NCBI RefSeq assembly: GCF_003966565.1
Contig: NZ_AP018718.1
Coordinates: 1,426,001-1,490,000, forward strand
Reading direction: 5' to 3'
DNA length: 64,000 nucleotides
Source: Sulfuricystis multivorans
GTDB taxonomy: Bacteria > Pseudomonadota > Gammaproteobacteria > Burkholderiales > Rhodocyclaceae
Of the stretch, positions 60,878 through 64,000 are shown piece by piece. Position 1 is the stretch's first letter, and the number at the start of each line of letters is the position of its first letter. Under the pieces are notes generated by a model that did not search any database, had not been told where the DNA came from, and saw nothing but the letters and a program-made list of their open reading frames with translations. Made by a program: the position numbers and the translations under genes.

Positions 60878-62565
60878 CGCGCATCACGATCCGCCCCGTC
60901 CCGCAACGTGCCCGGCTGATGTTGGAGCAGTCGGGCGTACATCCGCTACTGGCACGCCTTTACGCCGCGCGCGGCATCACTACCAGCGACGAGCTCGACA
61001 TTCGGCTGGCGGCGCTCACGCCGCCCGACAGCATGAAAGGGATCGACGCTGCTGCCAGGCTGCTTTCCGACGCCATCACAAAGGGCAAAAAGATCCTCAT
61101 CGTCGCCGACTATGACTGCGATGGCGCCACCGCCTGTGCGGTGGGCATGCGCGCCTTGCGGGCGATGGGTGGCACGGTCGATTACCTGGTGCCCAACCGC
61201 TTCGAGACCGGCTATGGCCTCTCCCCCGAAGTCGCACGGCTGGCCGCGGCGCGGCGTCCCGATGTGCTCGTCACGGTCGACAATGGCATCGCCAGCGTCG
61301 AAGGCATAGCCGAGGCGAAGCGCCTGGGCATGACGGTGATCGTCACCGACCATCATCTGCCAGGCCCCGAACTGCCCGCCGCCGACGCGATCGTCGATCC
61401 AAACCAGCCGGGCTGCCCTTTCCCGAGCAAGGCGATGGCCGGCGTCGGCGTGATGTTCTACGTGATGCTGGCGCTGCGTGCGGAACTCAGACGGCGCGGC
61501 AGTTTCAATGCACGACGGGAACCCATTCTCGCCGAGCTGCTCGACCTCGTCGCGCTCGGCACGGTCGCCGACGTGGTGCCGCTCGACCGCAACAACCGCA
61601 TCCTCGTCGCTCAAGGCCTCGCGCGCATCCGCCAGCGTCGCATGACGCTGGGCATCGCCGCGCTGCTCTCGGTCGCCGGACGCGATCCGGGGCGCGCCGG
61701 CAGCTTCGATCTCGGTTTTTCCGTCGGGCCGCGCCTGAATGCCGCGGGACGGCTCGCCGACATGAGCCTCGGCATCGAATGCCTCATCACCGATGATCCG
61801 GGCCGGGCGCTCAACATCGCGCAGGAACTCGATGCGATCAACCACGAGCGCCGCACCATCGAGGCCGACATGCACGATGACGCCGCGCTGCAGCTCGAAG
61901 ACCTCGACGTCGCCCAGCGCGCCAGCATCATCCTGTTCGATCCGAGCTGGCACCAGGGTGTGATCGGCATCCTCGCCGGCCGCATCAAGGAAAGACTGCA
62001 CCGGCCGACCTTCGTCTTCGCGCGAGGAGAGGATGGCGAGCTGAAAGGCTCGGGGCGCTCGATCGCCGGATTGCATCTGCGCGACGCGCTCGACCTCGTC
62101 GCCAAGCAGCGCCCCGGCCTGCTGTTGCGTTTCGGCGGTCATGCCGCCGCCGCCGGGCTGACGCTCAAAGAGAACGATCTGCCCGAATTCGAGACACTGT
62201 TCGAACGGGTGGCGCGCGCCTGGCTGTCGCCAGCGGCGCTGGCACGCACGCTGGAAACCGATGGTGCGCTCGAAGCCGCCTATTACGGCCTGCCGACCGC
62301 GCGTCTGCTGCAGGATGCCGTCTGGGGTCAGGCGTTTCCAGCCCCCCTGTTCGCCGACGAGTTCGAAGTCGTCCAGCAACGGCTGCTCAAGGACAAGCAC
62401 CTGAAGCTGATGCTCAAGAAAGGTCCCATACGCCTCGATGGTATCCGCTTCAATCATGCCGAAGGAGCCCCCGACCGCATCCGCGCCGCCTTCCGCCTCG
62501 ACATCAACGAATGGCAAGGCGAAGCGAGCGTAAAGCTGGTGTTCGAACATTTCGAACCCGCATAA
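60874..62565 (+). CDS. recJ: Single-stranded-DNA-specific exonuclease RecJ
   Basis: 563 residues; 5'-3' exonuclease in recombination and repair. DHH motifs: VADYDCDGATACAVG, VTVDNGIASVEGI, VIVTDHHLPGPELPAAD; DHHA1 motif LLRFGGHAAAAGLT. A C-terminal OB domain follows. Start MTRITIRPVPQRA overlaps the upstream stop (ATGA). Confidence 0.96.
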   Translation: MTRITIRPVPQRARLMLEQSGVHPLLARLYAARGITTSDELDIRLAALTPPDSMKGIDAAARLLSDAITKGKKILIVADYDCDGATACAVGMRALRAMGGTVDYLVPNRFETGYGLSPEVARLAAARRPDVLVTVDNGIASVEGIAEAKRLGMTVIVTDHHLPGPELPAADAIVDPNQPGCPFPSKAMAGVGVMFYVMLALRAELRRRGSFNARREPILAELLDLVALGTVADVVPLDRNNRILVAQGLARIRQRRMTLGIAALLSVAGRDPGRAGSFDLGFSVGPRLNAAGRLADMSLGIECLITDDPGRALNIAQELDAINHERRTIEADMHDDAALQLEDLDVAQRASIILFDPSWHQGVIGILAGRIKERLHRPTFVFARGEDGELKGSGRSIAGLHLRDALDLVAKQRPGLLLRFGGHAAAAGLTLKENDLPEFETLFERVARAWLSPAALARTLETDGALEAAYYGLPTARLLQDAVWGQAFPAPLFADEFEVVQQRLLKDKHLKLMLKKGPIRLDGIRFNHAEGAPDRIRAAFRLDINEWQGEASVKLVFEHFEPA

Positions 62566-62603
62566 CGGGTAATATCGAGCGACCACCCCAAACGGAGATC
62601 ACG

Positions 62604-62885
62604 ATGGAAAACGAAGGCCTCTCGAAGGAACAACGCATCCTGCGCGTGCTGCGCAAGGTGCTCGGCAACATCGTCAAGGACACCGCGCCGCGTCCCGGCC
62701 GGCCGAACCCGCTGCAGGAGAGCACGATCGAAGACATTCGCGGCCTGTTCGCGCTGATCGCCGAACGCGAACGGGAGCTGGCCAACGAAGCCGGCATGAC
62801 GGCGAAGGAGCGGCCTTATTTCAGCGACGAGCCGCAGAACACGCACACACTCAAGCTGCACCGACCAGCGAAGAAACTCAACTGA
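62604..62885 (+). CDS. Small conserved hypothetical protein after recJ
   Basis: 93 residues: LSKEQRILRVLRKVLGNIVK, IEDIRGLFALIAERERELA, ERPYFSDEPQ. Charged, probably helical and cytoplasmic, no Cys. Similar small proteins in betaproteobacteria are sometimes named segregation and condensation protein A, but it lacks the length of ScpA; I treat it as unknown. GGAG 8 bp before the ATG. Confidence 0.75.
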   Translation: MENEGLSKEQRILRVLRKVLGNIVKDTAPRPGRPNPLQESTIEDIRGLFALIAERERELANEAGMTAKERPYFSDEPQNTHTLKLHRPAKKLN

Positions 62886-62942
62886 AAATCTGCGCTGGCG
62901 GGAAATGGGACGTCCCGCCGGGCGCCGACCCGCTTCGAATGG

Positions 62943-63290
62943 TCAGCGCGCCGCGCTCGCTTGGTCGATCAATTCGGCCAGCTGTCGGCGTTCGGCGACA
63001 TCGAGCCGATCGATGTTCTTTCTCCAGCGGTAGGTCGAATAATTCGCCCGCACATACTCCCATCCGAGCGGCCCATAGGCATCGACACTGGCCTTGAGTT
63101 TCGGGACGGCCTCGACCACTCGTCTGAATTGCACCCAGCTCAAATGCTGGAGACGTCGCTCCAGAGTGCTGCTGTCACTGATGCCGTCACCCTCGGCGAG
63201 AAGCGGCGTCTGCCGCCCCTCCGTAGGAAAAGCCGCAACCGCCCAGCTCGCACCGAGCAGGAACACAGCGGCGAAACGGGTCAATGACAT
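62943..63290 (-). CDS. Small exported protein of unknown function
   Basis: 115 residues with a signal peptide (SLTRFAAVFLLGASWAVAA-F). The mature part is helical: STLERRLQHLSWVQFRRVVE, VPKLKASVDAYGPLGWEYVR, LAELIDQASAA. No known family recognised. Start MSLTR fits the signal peptide; an ATG 11 codons earlier is inside the terminator that follows the tRNA. Convergent with the small protein after recJ; the 57-bp gap contains GGGACGTCCCGCC, related to the dispersed repeat. Confidence 0.65.
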   Translation of the reverse strand: MSLTRFAAVFLLGASWAVAAFPTEGRQTPLLAEGDGISDSSTLERRLQHLSWVQFRRVVEAVPKLKASVDAYGPLGWEYVRANYSTYRWRKNIDRLDVAERRQLAELIDQASAAR

Positions 63291-63306
63291 GACGGCATCC
63301 GGAAAT

Positions 63307-63335
63307 GAAAAGGCCCAACACACCGTGCTGGGCCT
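63307..63335 (-). terminator. Terminator after tRNA-Asn
   Basis: On the minus strand GGCCCAGCAC and GTGTTGGGCC pair around GGT and are followed by TTTTC. It would end the tRNA transcript before the small exported protein gene. Confidence 0.75.
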
Positions 63336-63344
63336 CAGGCATTC

Positions 63345-63420
63345 TGGCTCCCCGACCTGGGCTCGAACCAGGGACCTACGGATTAACAGTCCGGCGCTCT
63401 ACCGACTGAGCTATCGGGGA
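63345..63420 (-). tRNA. tRNA-Asn (anticodon GTT)
   Basis: 76 bases with encoded CCA. Acceptor TCCCCGA / TCGGGGA, D-arm TAGCTCAGTCGGTAGAGC, anticodon loop CTGTTAA in GGACTGTTAATCC, T-arm with GGTTCGAGCC. All four arms pair. Confidence 0.97.
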
Positions 63421-63551
63421 ATTGCGAGCCGCGAATGATAGGGACTTCCGCAATCCACGTCAACGGCAATGAGGAGAATTTGCACGAAGACTTGCGAGCA
63501 GTCACGGTTTCATTGTTAAACTTCGCGCTTTGCCGACCGGAACAATCCAAG

Positions 63552-63977
63552 ATGGCCGAAGAAACTCTGCACAAGCAATTCCCCCCCTATACTCCCAAAA
63601 AGGGCGAGGAATACATGAATCCCAAACAGCTCGCCCACTTCAAGATGATCCTCGAATCCCTGAAGGCCGAGCTGCTGGACGACATTGAAAAAACCGTGCA
63701 TACGATGCAGGACGAGGCAACGGTGTTCGCCGACCCGAACGACCGTGCCAGTCAGGAATCGGACATCGCACTCGAACTACGCAATCGCGATCGCGAACGC
63801 AAGCTGATCAAGAAGATCGACGAATCCCTCGCGCGCATCGAAAGCGGCGAGTATGGCTACTGCGAAGCCTGTGGCGTGGAAATCGGCATCAAGCGTCTCG
63901 AAGCCCGCCCCACCGCCACCCTGTGCATCGACTGCAAGGAAATCGAGGAGCGCCGGGAAAAACAAATGGCCAAGTGA
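63552..63977 (+). CDS. dksA: RNA polymerase-binding transcription factor DksA
   Basis: 141 residues; works with ppGpp on RNA polymerase. Coiled-coil helices, the tip motif ADPNDRASQESD (Asp-x2-Asp-x-Ala), and a four-Cys zinc finger YCEACGVEIG and LCIDCKEIEE. Start MAEETLHKQFPPYTPKKGEE; a second ATG at 63615 (MNPKQLAHF) is also possible but leaves out a typical extension. Upstream gap 63421-63551 holds a possible promoter (TTGCGA, TTAAAC), not confirmed. Confidence 0.95.
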   Translation: MAEETLHKQFPPYTPKKGEEYMNPKQLAHFKMILESLKAELLDDIEKTVHTMQDEATVFADPNDRASQESDIALELRNRDRERKLIKKIDESLARIESGEYGYCEACGVEIGIKRLEARPTATLCIDCKEIEERREKQMAK

Positions 63978-64000
63978 TCGACCCCAAGTGATCGACCGTT

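Overview
This 64 kb window looks like chromosomal DNA of a high-GC betaproteobacterium. The grounds are gene order and content: pyrG-kdsA-eno-ftsB; rpoE-rseA-rseB-rseC-mucD-lepA-lepB-rnc-era-recO-pdxJ-acpS-nagZ; rpmF-plsX-fabH-fabD-fabG-acpP-fabF; an EarP/EF-P pair with Arg32; and a PEP-CTERM surface protein. Relatives of the Rhodocyclales or Nitrosomonadales are plausible, but I cannot name a genus from sequence alone. Genes are packed tightly, very often with 1-8 bp stop/start overlaps.

Layout. 1-4286 (+): gcvH (partial), gcvP, a gamma-carbonic-anhydrase-like protein and a SIMPL-domain protein. 3662-9711: a tandem duplication of [SIMPL 3' part - ftsB - eno]. It leaves an intact SIMPL, an extra ftsB, an eno lacking its 5' end, a decayed SIMPL copy invaded by nested inverted-repeat elements, a low-GC PEP-CTERM gene with a sigma-54-like promoter, and a second ftsB with the complete eno. 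9854-16440 (-): Dabb protein, kdsA, HEPN and MNT genes, pyrG, pgsA, VapC- and VapB-like genes, uvrC. Two toxin-antitoxin-like pairs sit inside this housekeeping gene chain.

16472-20869 is the main accessory island, read here as a decayed integron: a broken integron integrase, a cassette with an SRA-like/HNH nuclease, half an attC cut by an IS256-type element (itself frameshifted and abutting an IS5-type remnant), a secreted-protein cassette with attC, and a hicAB cassette with attC. 21009-22629: earP and efp. 22679-35003 (-): a Cys-rich protein, nagZ to lepA, a glutaredoxin-like gene and the rpoE/mucABCD envelope-stress operon. 35143-36729: nadB.

36713-42755 (-): a YgfX-like protein and the fatty-acid synthesis cluster fabF-acpP-fabG-fabD-fabH-plsX-rpmF, followed by yceD. 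43386-45131 (+): maf and a methyltransferase separated by nested repeats that supply the methyltransferase start codon. 45118-47658 (-): sppA, a HAD phosphatase and rluC. 48121-50787 (+): rne behind a long leader. 50819-53939 (-): LMW-PTP, ybaB, dnaX, an LTXXQ periplasmic protein and the 4.5S SRP RNA. 53950-59574: an alpha/beta hydrolase, comEC, DUF2062, lolD and lolC. 59903-62885 (+): a phosphoglycerate-mutase-like gene, recJ and a small protein. The right end carries a small exported protein, tRNA-Asn and dksA.

The unusual biology lies in four things: the integron relic, the toxin-antitoxin pairs translationally overlapped with essential genes, two 232-bp mobile repeats with clear 5-bp target duplications, and a short dispersed repeat present both between and inside unrelated genes.
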